Below are positions 16,076 to 25,019 of a DNA stretch of 42,400 nucleotides, one piece after another (the first letter of the stretch is position 1; each line of letters opens with the position of its first letter). The notes under the pieces were generated by a model. The model saw nothing but the letters and a program-made list of their open reading frames with translations, had not been told where the DNA came from and did not search any database. A program made the position numbers and the translations under genes. The stretch covers positions 69,638 to 112,037 of the forward strand of contig RKRR01000107.1 in assembly GCA_007571305.1 (NCBI GenBank), written 5' to 3'. The stretch is from Candidatus Poribacteria bacterium (GTDB taxonomy: Bacteria > Poribacteria > WGA-4E > WGA-3G).

Positions 16076-17005
16076 ATGAGACTTGTTACCTTTCAAACCA
16101 AAATGACAGATACCACTCCAAAACTTGGCGCGTGGATTGATGGCGACCAAATTGTGGGTATCACCGCAGTTGCCCCAGATATGTCCCAATTCTTTGAGCA
16201 GAATTGCATTGCCGAGGCACAAGGGTACATTGAGCGTACAGATCTATCCGATGTTGCTCTTCCCGTTTCTGATGTGCAACTCCTCGCGCCGTTTCAATGT
16301 CCTGCAAGCCTGCGGGATTTTGGTGTATTCAAAACCCACATGGATGCTGCCGCGCGGATCACCGGTAAAGAGATATCGCCTGAATGGTTCAAACTCCCTA
16401 ACTATTACCGCGGCAGCACGAGTCCATCCTCTATTACTGGACACGAAGCCGTTGTCACGTGGCCCAACTACACCCAAAAACTCGATTTTGAATTGGAGTG
16501 GGGGGTCTATATCAGCAAAACTGGGAAAAACATCTCCATAGCAGAAGCCTCCGAGTACATCGCCGGTTATACCATTTACAACGACATCAGTGCCCGGGAT
16601 ATTCAATTTCGGCACATGACCATGGCACTCGGTCCCGCGAAAGGAAAAGACTTTGACAACAGCAATATTATGGGACCTTGTCTTGTTACACCAGATGAAA
16701 TCGGAGATCCGTACAACCTCCGAATGATCGCAAGAGTCAACGGTGAAGTCTGGGCAGACGGCAATACTTCGGATATGTATTATTCGTTTGAAGAAATGAT
16801 TTCGTTCGTTTCACAATCAGAGACGCTCTACCCCGGAGAGTTTTTAGGCTCCGGCACCGTCGGAAAAGGGTGTGGATGGGAACTCGACCGCTGGATTCAA
16901 CCGGGGGATGTGATTGAACTTGAGATAGAAAACATCGGCGTTCTCAGCAACCAGATCGGCGAACCCGAAGTGAACCCCGCGGGATGGACAGAAAAAGGTC
17001 TCTAA
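16076..17005 (+). CDS. Fumarylacetoacetate hydrolase family protein
   Basis: 309 residues. The C-terminal two thirds carry the FAH-fold metal site: LDFELEWGVYISKTG (E-x-E), AGYTIYNDISARDIQ with conserved aspartates, KGKDFDNSNIMGPCLVT and GEFLGSGTVGKGCG. The N-terminal ~75 residues form the small accessory domain, with MRLVTFQTK at the start. The family hydrolyses or decarboxylates beta-dicarbonyl acids such as acylpyruvates and sugar-derived 2-keto acids. It is followed after 4 bases by an SDR gene, which suggests a two-step route for a sugar acid. Substrate unknown. Confidence 0.9.
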   Translation: MRLVTFQTKMTDTTPKLGAWIDGDQIVGITAVAPDMSQFFEQNCIAEAQGYIERTDLSDVALPVSDVQLLAPFQCPASLRDFGVFKTHMDAAARITGKEISPEWFKLPNYYRGSTSPSSITGHEAVVTWPNYTQKLDFELEWGVYISKTGKNISIAEASEYIAGYTIYNDISARDIQFRHMTMALGPAKGKDFDNSNIMGPCLVTPDEIGDPYNLRMIARVNGEVWADGNTSDMYYSFEEMISFVSQSETLYPGEFLGSGTVGKGCGWELDRWIQPGDVIELEIENIGVLSNQIGEPEVNPAGWTEKGL

Positions 17006-17009
17006 AAGT

Positions 17010-17759
17010 ATGCGACTTAAAAACAAGGTAGCCGTCACTACAGGTGCCGCATCCGGCATCGGAAAAGCCACAGCGATCCTTTTCGCTGAACACGGCGCGA
17101 AGGTAGTCGTCGCCGACATAGATGAACACGGCGCGAATCAAACTGTTTCCACCATCCAAGATGCGGGCAACGAAGCGATCTATGTCCAAACCGATGTAAC
17201 AACTTCAGCCGACACCGAGCGTATGGTGCAGGAGACCCTTAACACCTACGAAAAACTTGATATCTTGATCAGCAGTGCCGGAATCGCGATGCGACTCCCT
17301 GTCGCCGATTTGCCAGAAGAAGATTGGCATCGTTGTTTAGATGTCAACCTCACTGGTGTCTATCTCTGTGCCAAAGCCGCGATTCCTGCCATGCTGAAAA
17401 ATGGGGGCGGCTCCATTATCAATCTGTCCTCTATCTATGGCCTCGTCGGTGCGGACGTTCGCGCCGCGTACGTAGCTTCTAAAGGCGGTGTAACAAATCT
17501 TACCCGCGGGATGGCACTCGATTACGCAGAGGATAATATCCGCGTTAACTGCATCTGTCCAGGCTTCGTTGAAACGCCATTAGTCGCAGGGGTCGTCAAA
17601 ACGCCAACGGAATATCGGAATCTCGCAGATAGACACCCGATGCGGCGGCTCGCTCAACCCGAAGAGATCGCCTACGGTGCACTATATCTCGCCTCCGACG
17701 AGTCTGCCTTCGTTACAGGCATCGCCTTACCGATTGACGGCGGCTATACCGCAGGGTAA
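17010..17759 (+). CDS. Short-chain dehydrogenase/reductase
   Basis: 249 residues, classical SDR length. Cofactor loop TGAASGIGKA (residues 11-20), acidic DIDE after strand 2 favouring NAD(H), ISSAGIA in place of NNAG, the catalytic set N-S-Y-K (DVNLTGV, INLSSIYG, AAYVASKGG), VNCICPGFVETP and the closing ITGIALPIDGGYTAG. The start is 4 bases after the FAH-family stop, so the two are almost certainly co-transcribed and likely act in one catabolic pathway. Confidence 0.93.
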   Translation: MRLKNKVAVTTGAASGIGKATAILFAEHGAKVVVADIDEHGANQTVSTIQDAGNEAIYVQTDVTTSADTERMVQETLNTYEKLDILISSAGIAMRLPVADLPEEDWHRCLDVNLTGVYLCAKAAIPAMLKNGGGSIINLSSIYGLVGADVRAAYVASKGGVTNLTRGMALDYAEDNIRVNCICPGFVETPLVAGVVKTPTEYRNLADRHPMRRLAQPEEIAYGALYLASDESAFVTGIALPIDGGYTAG

Positions 17760-17819
17760 GAGTGTGTAATCGCACAACCATCTTCCTGTGCTATGTCATT
17801 ATAAGGACTTAGAAACGCC

Positions 17820-20519
17820 GTGAGAAAATTTTCCTTATTTGCCTTCCTCATTCTGCTACTCAACAGCGCATACTTGTTCAGCTTCGGCGAACCTACGCTC
17901 TTTTATATCTTCAACGTCCTATTCCACGTCGGACTCGGTGTTATTCTCATAATTCCATTCGGTATTTACGTCTACCGACATTTAGGGCGCAGCTTGCAAG
18001 CCCATATTCAGAAGAAGCACATCTCGATGCTCGGACAAATCGGGATAATCGGGATAGTTGTTGGCATCGTCAGTGGCGGCTATCTGATGATTGTAGGCGC
18101 GACAACTCCGTATCGGTGGCTACTCATTACCCATATTGTCAGCGTAAGCGCGGGGAGTATTCTCTTCTGCATTCACCTATTAAGGGACAAAGAACTGTTC
18201 ACGCCCCTATTAAAAAAAATTAGCATCTGCGCATTGGCTGCTGTTTTACTTTTCCCGATAGCCGCGAAACTTATACAACACTATCTGCCGAATGAAACAT
18301 ACCTCGTTGAAAACCCTGCGCTACCTCCTACGAGTATGTACGAGGAAGGTGGCGGTACAACCGGGCACTTCTTTCCTGCATCCGTCGAAACAGAGACAGG
18401 CTCGCTGATTCCAACCGATTTCTTTCTTACATCGGAGACTTGTGCGACCAAGGGGTGCCATCCAGATATCTATCGGCAGTGGAACGAATCTGCCCACCAC
18501 TTTTCTTCTTTCAATAACCAGTGGTATCGCAAGTCAATTATCTATATGCAAGAGGTCAACGGTATCCAACCCTCCAAATGGTGCGGCGGATGCCACGACC
18601 CCGCAATCCTACTCAACGGTGTCATGGACAGACCCATTCGTGAAAACCTCCATACACCTGCCGCGCAAGCCGGACTTGCCTGTACGGCATGCCACTCCAT
18701 TGAAAAAGTCAAGGATACGATGGGCAACAGTGGATATGTAATTAAATACCCACCGCTTCACGACATCGCTGCCAGCGACAATCCGGTTATCCGCAATCTA
18801 CATAACTACCTTATTCGGCTGGATCCGGAGCCTCACAAAAAGAGTTTCCTCAAACCGTTTCATCGTGGAAACACTGCAGAGTTCTGCTCCACCTGTCATA
18901 AAGCACATCTCGACGAACCAGTTAACAATTTTCGATGGATACGAGGCTTCAACGACTATGACCAGTGGCAGAAAAGTGGAGTCTCCCACCAAGGTGCGCT
19001 GTCCTTCTACTATCCCGAAACGGCGAAAAAGTGTGTTGATTGCCACATGCCACTCGTTGACTCCACAGATGCAGGAAATATAAATGGTAAGGTACACAAC
19101 CACCGATTCCCTGCCGCGAACACAGCACTCCCTTTTGTCAACCAACATCCGGATCAACTCAAAGCCGTGACAGAATTTTTGCAGAATGACGTAATAACGT
19201 TGGATCTCTTTGCAGACGGCACACCGATCCCACCTGACGGTACTGAAGTCGTCCGAGGTGATAACACACGGATTGATGTCGTCGTACGCACACGAGGCGT
19301 TGGTCACCGTTTCCCGACTGGTACGATTGACGCGTTCGACATCTGGCTAGAAGTGAAAGCCACCGACGAAAACGGAAAAATCGTCTTCTGGAACGGTAGG
19401 ATCGCCGCGCCTCATGGAAACGGACCTGTTGATCCAAGTGCGCATTTTTACCGCTCTTATATGCTTGATGCACACGGAAACCAAATTAATAAACGAAACG
19501 TTTGGGCAGCTCGAACTGTCCTCTATTCAAACACAATCCCTCCGGGGGCTGCCGATACTGTGCGCTACCGGCTTGAAATTCCATCTGATACTGGAGAGGA
19601 ATTGACCTTAGAGGCGAAGCTTAACTATCGTAAGTTCAACTGGTGGCACACACAATGGGCGTATGCGGGTGCCCGCGACCCAGAAGACACTGATTTTCAG
19701 GTGGATAAAGGCTACGATGATGGCAGGTGGGTCTGGACAGGTGATACCTCAGATGTCGCCGGGAAAATCAAGGCAATTCCGAACCTACCGATTACGACAA
19801 TGGCATCCGTGAAAGCCATGTTTCACGTGAAGGATACCGCCATACGCAAGGAAATCTCACCTATTGTCACGAATGCACGTGAACGTTGGAACGACTACGG
19901 TATTGGGCTTCTGCTGCAAGGCGATCTGAAAGCCGCACAAATTGCGTTCTCGAAGGTAACTGAAATCGAACCTGAATACCTCGATGGGTGGGTGAACATT
20001 GCACGGTGCCGAATTGAGGAAGGGAACATGCAGGGTGCCGAAACTGTGCTTGAAAAAGCGTTTGAAATTCAGCGGACGTTACCTCCTGAAAATCCACACC
20101 GCGCGAAGGTTCACTACTTTTACGCGCTCATTCAGGAGGCAGCTGGCAATTACGACACAGCAATTGAACACCTCCAACTCGCTGCAGCGCAATTTCCGCG
20201 CGATACCCGTGTCCGAAATAAACTCGGACGTATGCACTTCCTCAAACGCAACTATGAAACCGCTTTATCTGAGTTCCAAAAGACCCTTACGGTTGACCCA
20301 GAAGATCTGGATGCACACTACAACATGATGCGCTGCTATCGCGCCCTCAAGAATCCCTCTCTTGCTGCAAAATCGCAGAAACTCTACCTTCGTTTTAAGG
20401 CGGATGAGTCCGTCGATGCCATCACCGGAATCCCGCGCCGCGCAGACCCAAACGTTAACCGCGAACGCCAACGTATCCATGAACACACCAACAGTTATGA
20501 ACTGTTACCGAACCCCTGA
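17820..20519 (+). CDS. Membrane-anchored multihaem cytochrome c with C-terminal TPRs
   Basis: 899 residues, GTG start. Five hydrophobic segments (about 4-22, 25-52, 72-93, 103-121, 134-153) precede a periplasmic part. Haem motifs are C-A-T-K-G-C-H (208-214, a CX4CH form), CGGCH (255-259), CTACH (288-292), CSTCH (356-360) and CVDCH (405-409), so probably five haems. The SETCATKGCHPDIYRQW opening recalls cytochrome c554-like proteins. A beta-rich region (about 440-640) contains GHRFPTGT. TPR repeats (about 690-860) include AAQIAFSKVTEIEPEYLDGWVNI-type units. It may pass electrons between a membrane donor and an outer partner; the acceptor is unknown. Confidence 0.88.
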   Translation: MRKFSLFAFLILLLNSAYLFSFGEPTLFYIFNVLFHVGLGVILIIPFGIYVYRHLGRSLQAHIQKKHISMLGQIGIIGIVVGIVSGGYLMIVGATTPYRWLLITHIVSVSAGSILFCIHLLRDKELFTPLLKKISICALAAVLLFPIAAKLIQHYLPNETYLVENPALPPTSMYEEGGGTTGHFFPASVETETGSLIPTDFFLTSETCATKGCHPDIYRQWNESAHHFSSFNNQWYRKSIIYMQEVNGIQPSKWCGGCHDPAILLNGVMDRPIRENLHTPAAQAGLACTACHSIEKVKDTMGNSGYVIKYPPLHDIAASDNPVIRNLHNYLIRLDPEPHKKSFLKPFHRGNTAEFCSTCHKAHLDEPVNNFRWIRGFNDYDQWQKSGVSHQGALSFYYPETAKKCVDCHMPLVDSTDAGNINGKVHNHRFPAANTALPFVNQHPDQLKAVTEFLQNDVITLDLFADGTPIPPDGTEVVRGDNTRIDVVVRTRGVGHRFPTGTIDAFDIWLEVKATDENGKIVFWNGRIAAPHGNGPVDPSAHFYRSYMLDAHGNQINKRNVWAARTVLYSNTIPPGAADTVRYRLEIPSDTGEELTLEAKLNYRKFNWWHTQWAYAGARDPEDTDFQVDKGYDDGRWVWTGDTSDVAGKIKAIPNLPITTMASVKAMFHVKDTAIRKEISPIVTNARERWNDYGIGLLLQGDLKAAQIAFSKVTEIEPEYLDGWVNIARCRIEEGNMQGAETVLEKAFEIQRTLPPENPHRAKVHYFYALIQEAAGNYDTAIEHLQLAAAQFPRDTRVRNKLGRMHFLKRNYETALSEFQKTLTVDPEDLDAHYNMMRCYRALKNPSLAAKSQKLYLRFKADESVDAITGIPRRADPNVNRERQRIHEHTNSYELLPNP

Positions 20520-20584
20520 ATACCAGCCTTAAACGAAAACCCGTGACACCCAATACAATGCGTTGATGCGAAGAGACAGGACAA

Positions 20585-20818
20585 TTAAAATTGAAGGGTC
20601 GGTTGTGAGGTATTCAGATCGTAACCCGCTTCTTTTAAAAACATCTTAAGTGTTCCGAGTCTATGGGTTTCTTCTAATTGAATCTCGATAGCCTCAAGGA
20701 GATTTTTTCCTGCTTCTTCAACGCTCCTCCCACAACTCACAACATCTAATTCTGGACAATAAGCAGTATACATATTGCCCTCCTTCCAAATTTCTTCCGT
20801 TATCACTAAATTTTTCAT
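20585..20818 (-). CDS. HicB-family protein without a visible HicA
   Basis: 77 residues. The ATG follows GGAGTCTGC. It shows the partial RNase-H-like HicB fold: WKEGNMYTAYCPELDVVSCGRSVEEAGKNLLEAIEIQLEE. HicB usually neutralises the mRNA interferase HicA encoded next to it. No HicA-like gene is seen on either side, and the C-terminal DNA-binding part is missing, so this is either a solitary regulator or a leftover antitoxin. Confidence 0.8.
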   Translation of the reverse strand: MKNLVITEEIWKEGNMYTAYCPELDVVSCGRSVEEAGKNLLEAIEIQLEETHRLGTLKMFLKEAGYDLNTSQPTLQF

Positions 20819-20882
20819 GCAGACTCCATATTGACAGCGTTAGGCTTATTTCGAGCATCGGTGAAGTATAGACGAAAAATAT

Positions 20883-20912
20883 AGTATATCCTATTTTGTG
20901 CGCCCGAGTCAA
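20883..20912 (-). promoter_or_regulatory. Sigma-70-type promoter for hicB-like gene
   Basis: On the minus strand, -35 TTGACT (20907-20912), an 18-base spacer and -10 TATACT (20883-20888). It is placed about 60 bases before the ATG at 20818. Confidence 0.6.
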
Positions 20913-21243
20913 GAAATTTTGATGGAAGCAGTATATGTTTTGTAGAGACTGTTATTCGGTTACGCTCCCACAGTCTAATAGATTACCAACAGTTATGACT
21001 CCCTATTCTACCCTTGAATATAAACACTCGGCGGAGGTAATTGTTGACTTCTTTGCCACAATTCCTGTAATCGAGGGGCCCGTTTAATCTGGACACTTCG
21101 CGCCGACAGAACACTACTGAGTCGGTGGACCAAACGAGTTTGAACTCGTGGTTGGCAATCAGCAAATTTTCGGATTGAAACCCCACATTGGTTCATGGGA
21201 TGAAAATCCGCCCTCGTTAATGAGACCAAACTTTTAAAAAAAG

Positions 21244-21272
21244 TTGACTTTCCTATCAAAATGTGACATAAT
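21244..21272 (+). promoter_or_regulatory. Possible promoter just before a structured repeat
   Basis: -35 TTGACT (21244-21249), a 17-base spacer and -10 CATAAT (21267-21272). Transcription would begin near 21279, ten bases before the two-hairpin repeat, and read toward the gene at 21785. Confidence 0.4.
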
Positions 21273-21288
21273 ATTAATGAGTTGCTAA

Positions 21289-21350
21289 TTTGTAGCATAA
21301 CCTGTTAGGTTGTGCCCCTTAGGATGTAGACTGACAGTCTACGCTACAAA
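21289..21350 (+). repeat. Three-stem GTAG repeat (paired REP-like hairpins)
   Basis: An outer stem TTTGTAGC (21289-21296) / GCTACAAA (21343-21350) encloses AACCT-GTT-AGGTT (with flanking pairs) and GTAGACT-GAC-AGTCTAC (21326-21342). On each strand TTTGTAGC precedes a hairpin, so it reads as two inverted REP-like units. A related three-stem copy lies at 3510-3574. Confidence 0.6.
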
Positions 21351-21784
21351 CTCTTGCCAATCAGGAACCCATTTCAATGAAAAGAGGCACTCTGCCAGTT
21401 TCCTAAAATCGGATAGTAGCAGCTTGAGTTAGAATTATTATCAATTTTCCAAAACCGAGCGAAGGTGAAGGTCATGCTGGACAGATACATCGATCTTAAT
21501 AGAACCAAAACGGCGTTACCAACCACCCACTCTTATTACCTACGCCGTTTCTGCTGTTCAGACAGTATTAACAAGACACTTGCCCCCCCCCACTTTACAT
21601 ACAGTAAGTAATTTCTTCGCAAGATCGTCCTGGCAGATGCTGCCATGCTGTTTTCTTGTGCTCGGGCTCCTTTCCATTTCGAATAATGGATCGGGTCCGA
21701 GCTATTTTTTTAATCAAGACCTATCTATGTTCCTACCCTTTATCCCTTCTCAAGTTCTGATTGTTATGAAAGGAAAAGACACAA

Positions 21785-22867
21785 TTGAATAAGCCAATAC
21801 TCGTTATACTTTTCCCCCTACTTGTTCTGTTTTCCGTATCCGTGTCCGCGCAAACAGGATTTTATAAGTTGCCGGCGGGGAAGATGGGGATCGGCCTGGG
21901 GTACCAACGCTACATTCCCCCAAAGCGTACGGAGGCCCCCTTCCGTTTTTATGCACAGACGCTATTAGGTAATCTCGATTATGCGTTCAACAACGATTTA
22001 AAAATATCGTTTTTGCCAGGGGTCTCTTTTTTTCAAGCGAACACCCAAATTCCCTACGAGATAGCCCCAAGTCCCTCTGTCGATATTCGACTCCTGAATG
22101 TCAATGATATGAATATGACAGGCTTGAAGTTTTTTATTCTCGGTGGTTTCCGAACCCAATATATGAATATTGTTCGGACCGGGGACTTGCCGCTGCATTC
22201 CATAAATATGACTCTCCGAGGCGGCGCAGGCTTGTTACATATTCTCGAGACCGGCTATGAGTGGCGGCTCAAGCCTTTTCTGGGTATATTCTATACGCAA
22301 GCATGGAACAACGTCTCAACAACTCAGAAAGTGCACGTGAATACAGCACAGAATTTTTTCACCAGTGAAACAGGGTTAGAAATTGAGTTGTCACCCACGA
22401 TAAGTGCGATCGGGAGTGTTGAATTCTCTTTTGAAAGCTCGGAATTGCTCTATCGCTTTGGATTAAACTTCCATCAGGCACCCACTTTCAAAATACAGAA
22501 TGAAGTAACACCACAAATCCGCAGAACTGACACGCCTTCTTCACCCCTTGCCACCAGATTAGCCGGTATTGACTTTGAAGTTGAATCTGGAGTCACAGTT
22601 CCCGAGTACAAATTCAGAGTAGAGCCGATCTATCCAATCATTGCAAAGAATGCAAAGATAGAGGGTGAGGTTGTTTTAGAAGCAACTATCAATGAACACG
22701 GCATCCCGTTAGACATTGTAGCACTTACCAACCTAGAATTCGGACTTGAAGAAGCAGCAATTGAAGCCTTGAAGGAGACAACTTTCTATCCTGCTATAAA
22801 GGATGGAAGGTTAATCTCGAAACGCGGTACCCTACGCTATAAGTTCACGCTAAGAAATACCCATTAA
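21785..22867 (+). CDS. Exported barrel-like protein with C-terminal TonB domain
   Basis: 360 residues. The TTG at 21785 is preceded by AAAGGAAAAG. The signal peptide is MNKPILVILFPLLVLFSVSVSA-Q. Residues about 25-235 are beta-rich with alternating hydrophobics and aromatic ends (MGIGLGYQRY, LGNLDYAFNNDLKISFLPG, INMTLRGGAGLLH, ETGLEIELSPTISAIGSVEFSF), like an outer-membrane barrel. The last ~85 residues are a TonB C-terminal domain (EGEVVLEATINEHGIPLDI, LEEAAIEALKETTFYPAIKDGR). A TonB domain joined to a barrel-like region is odd, since TonB normally contacts the barrel from the periplasm. First gene of a tight four-gene run. Confidence 0.75.
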   Translation: MNKPILVILFPLLVLFSVSVSAQTGFYKLPAGKMGIGLGYQRYIPPKRTEAPFRFYAQTLLGNLDYAFNNDLKISFLPGVSFFQANTQIPYEIAPSPSVDIRLLNVNDMNMTGLKFFILGGFRTQYMNIVRTGDLPLHSINMTLRGGAGLLHILETGYEWRLKPFLGIFYTQAWNNVSTTQKVHVNTAQNFFTSETGLEIELSPTISAIGSVEFSFESSELLYRFGLNFHQAPTFKIQNEVTPQIRRTDTPSSPLATRLAGIDFEVESGVTVPEYKFRVEPIYPIIAKNAKIEGEVVLEATINEHGIPLDIVALTNLEFGLEEAAIEALKETTFYPAIKDGRLISKRGTLRYKFTLRNTH

Positions 22868-22880
22868 TAGGAGATTCTCT

Positions 22881-23489
22881 ATGTCCTACAAAACCCTATT
22901 TGTTATGTGTCTACTGGTGTTTTATGTTATCGGATGCTCGACGGACAACACGGATAACGAATCTATATTCCCCGTACCCCCAACAATCCCTGAGGAAACA
23001 GAAGAAGCAACGCCTCCTGCAATTGACAATACGGTGGTGGACCCACTTATTCCACAACCTATTGTAGAGGAACCAGTTGTAGAAGAGCTGGAACTAGAGG
23101 TTGAGAAGGAAGAAGCAATAGAAGAGGTGGATCAGGAACCGGCAGAAGAACCGGAGGCACCAAAAGATAATGTTCACCCAAAACTCGTAGATAGTACTGT
23201 AAGGCATGGCGATGTAGGTATAGTTTTAGACACCGACAGATTTATTTTTACTTTTGATGAGAATATCGATTCTGCGATTATAAGTCTCATAGACATTACA
23301 CAAGGAAAAGGCACCAATATGGAATGGGAACATTTTATACGCGGCACACAAGTTGTACTTTTAACAGTTGAAGACAGTTTGGAGTTAAGGCCAGGGAGAG
23401 CGTATACGATAAAAATTACAGTAGCAGACGAAGAACGTAACTGGCATCCGGACGGTATCATCACTTTTGTAACACAAATGAAGGAATAG
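22881..23489 (+). CDS. Lipoprotein with acidic linker and Ig-like (Big_5-type) domain
   Basis: 202 residues. RBS GGAGATTCT. The signal peptide ends LLVFYVIG-C, a lipobox. A long glutamate/proline-rich linker (about 28-95) spans away from the membrane. It leads to a beta-sandwich: HPKLVDSTVRHGDVGIVLDTDRFIFTFDENIDSAI and a closing YTIKITVADEERNWHPDGIITFV. This resembles the SbsA/Big_5 Ig-like domains common in surface proteins. It is 13 bases after the TonB-domain gene and 10 before the metzincin gene, so it is likely part of the same complex or surface assembly. Confidence 0.7.
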   Translation: MSYKTLFVMCLLVFYVIGCSTDNTDNESIFPVPPTIPEETEEATPPAIDNTVVDPLIPQPIVEEPVVEELELEVEKEEAIEEVDQEPAEEPEAPKDNVHPKLVDSTVRHGDVGIVLDTDRFIFTFDENIDSAIISLIDITQGKGTNMEWEHFIRGTQVVLLTVEDSLELRPGRAYTIKITVADEERNWHPDGIITFVTQMKE

Positions 23490-23499
23490 GATGTAATAC

Positions 23500-24993
23500 A
23501 TGTTAAGAAAAACTAGCACATTGTTGGTAATTTTGCTTTTCGTTTTAATGCCAACAGCTAGCTATGCTGCTTCTTTCACTGTTCGAGTTATCTATTTTTT
23601 ACCCATCGACACATCTGCTGCTCCAAACGTAGATGCAAAGATAGACAGGTTGGTAAAATCAGCACAGAAATTCTTTGCGAATGAGATGGAACGCCATGGG
23701 TATGGACGGAAAACTTTCACCTTGGAAACGAACGCGAAAGGCAAGATTGTCGTGCACCACGTCAAGGGTAGATTCAGCCGGGCATACTATCAAACCATCA
23801 ACCAAACTAAATCCGAACTCCCAAAACAATTTGTTAATCAGAACAATATTTCGCTTATTCTTCTTGAAGGTAACCAGTTTCATGAACTTCTTGAAAATAA
23901 GTTTTGTGGTAAAGGTGGAGATTGGATTAACGGGGTAACTTTCTATAGCGGAACCGCACTTGTCCCAGCATCTGGACCTTGTTTCAACGCCTCCGTTATC
24001 GCTCACGAACTGGGGCACACCTTTGGATTGAGACATAATTTTGAGAATCATAGGTATTTAATGGGGACAGGAAGTGACTTACTGGCACCTTGCGAAGCAG
24101 AATGGTTAAATGAGCATCATTATTTCAATAAGACAAAAATACTGAATAACGCACCTAAGGTTACGCGCAGGTATGAACCACAAGCAGAAGTAAATAATAA
24201 GATACGGCTTAAAGTTGTCTTAGAAGACCCAGATGGTTTATATCATGTCCATTTTTATGTAACAGACAATTTAGAATTGATCGGATATCAATCTCTAAAT
24301 GGAGAAAGGGATACAGCTGAAGTTGTTGTCCATAGGTCAAAATTAAGGAACTATAAAGAACTCTATCTACAGCCTATGGACTTAAACGGCAATTATTATA
24401 TCTACAATATTCCAATACGCTCTCTACCCGATAGCATCGACCCTGAACCCATAGTTAGAGAGAAATCTCCGCCGCAAATGCCTGATTTCTCTTACTTAAA
24501 GAATATAGATGTAGATGGCAATGGGCTTGTTAATGTCGCAGATTTAGATATAGTTATTTCAAACTTAGGGAAAAATATTAAGGAAGATGCAGATACGAAC
24601 CCGGATGTAAACCGAGACGGTATTGTAACCCAAACTGATGTTGATTTGATTATTAAACAGTTAAATGCAGCAGCAGCTCCTACCGCTCCTAAAGTACCAA
24701 AACAGACTCAACTGCTACCCAACTATCCAAATCCGTTCAACCCGGAGACGTGGATTCCGTACCAACTCGCGGCACCCACCAACGTCAGGGTGCATATCTA
24801 CGAGGCGAGTGGGACATTAGTGCGGTCATTAACGCCCGGACATCAGCCCGCGGGCATCTATCAACACCGGAGTCGTGCCATCTATTGGGATGGAAAGAAT
24901 GCAATGGGTGAGTCTGTTGCGAGTGGAGTCTATTTCTACACCCTCACCGCAGGCGATTTCACGGGCACACGGAAAATGCTCATTCGGAAATAG
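23500..24993 (+). CDS. Secreted metzincin protease with dockerin-like repeats and sorting-like C-terminus
   Basis: 497 residues. Signal peptide (MLRKTSTLLVILLFVLMPTASYA). The catalytic site is IAHELGHTFGLRH, the metzincin HExxHxxGxxH (H169, E170, H173, H179), with a downstream YLMGTG methionine that suits a Met-turn. Two EF-hand-like dockerin units follow (DVDGNGLVNVADLDIVISNLG and NPDVNRDGIVTQTDVDLIIKQL). The C-terminal ~90 residues form a FlgD/type-IX-secretion-like domain opening LLPNYPNPFNPETW and ending FTGTRKMLIRK. The last domain is more GC-rich than the AT-rich protease part, as if joined by domain shuffling. Confidence 0.85.
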   Translation: MLRKTSTLLVILLFVLMPTASYAASFTVRVIYFLPIDTSAAPNVDAKIDRLVKSAQKFFANEMERHGYGRKTFTLETNAKGKIVVHHVKGRFSRAYYQTINQTKSELPKQFVNQNNISLILLEGNQFHELLENKFCGKGGDWINGVTFYSGTALVPASGPCFNASVIAHELGHTFGLRHNFENHRYLMGTGSDLLAPCEAEWLNEHHYFNKTKILNNAPKVTRRYEPQAEVNNKIRLKVVLEDPDGLYHVHFYVTDNLELIGYQSLNGERDTAEVVVHRSKLRNYKELYLQPMDLNGNYYIYNIPIRSLPDSIDPEPIVREKSPPQMPDFSYLKNIDVDGNGLVNVADLDIVISNLGKNIKEDADTNPDVNRDGIVTQTDVDLIIKQLNAAAAPTAPKVPKQTQLLPNYPNPFNPETWIPYQLAAPTNVRVHIYEASGTLVRSLTPGHQPAGIYQHRSRAIYWDGKNAMGESVASGVYFYTLTAGDFTGTRKMLIRK

Positions 24994-25019
24994 TATCAAA
25001 TGACCATAGGAAGATAAAA

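Larger units (their letters stand above)
20819..21784. other. Long non-coding stretch of 966 bases
   Basis: No convincing gene is seen. It contains the HicB promoter (20883-20912), a perfect palindrome ACGAGTT-TG-AACTCGT near 21133-21148, a plus-strand promoter (21244-21272), a two-hairpin repeat (21289-21350), AACGGCG/CGCCGTT arms around 21508-21550 and a nine-C run at 21583-21591. Short open frames here lack RBSs and recognisable motifs. Confidence 0.6.

Noticed and set aside
20983..21298. Two overlapping minus-strand open frames
   Set aside because: No RBS, no recognisable motif and mutually overlapping in the non-coding stretch.
21289..21350. Possible tRNA-like cloverleaf
   Set aside because: Only three stems, no T-loop consensus, no anticodon arm of the right size and no CCA-compatible acceptor. 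Related copies show it is a repeat.
21580..21792. Open frame opening with proline codons
   Set aside because: It depends on a nine-C run, has no RBS and no recognisable motif. The TTG at 21785 with its RBS is a better start for the real gene.
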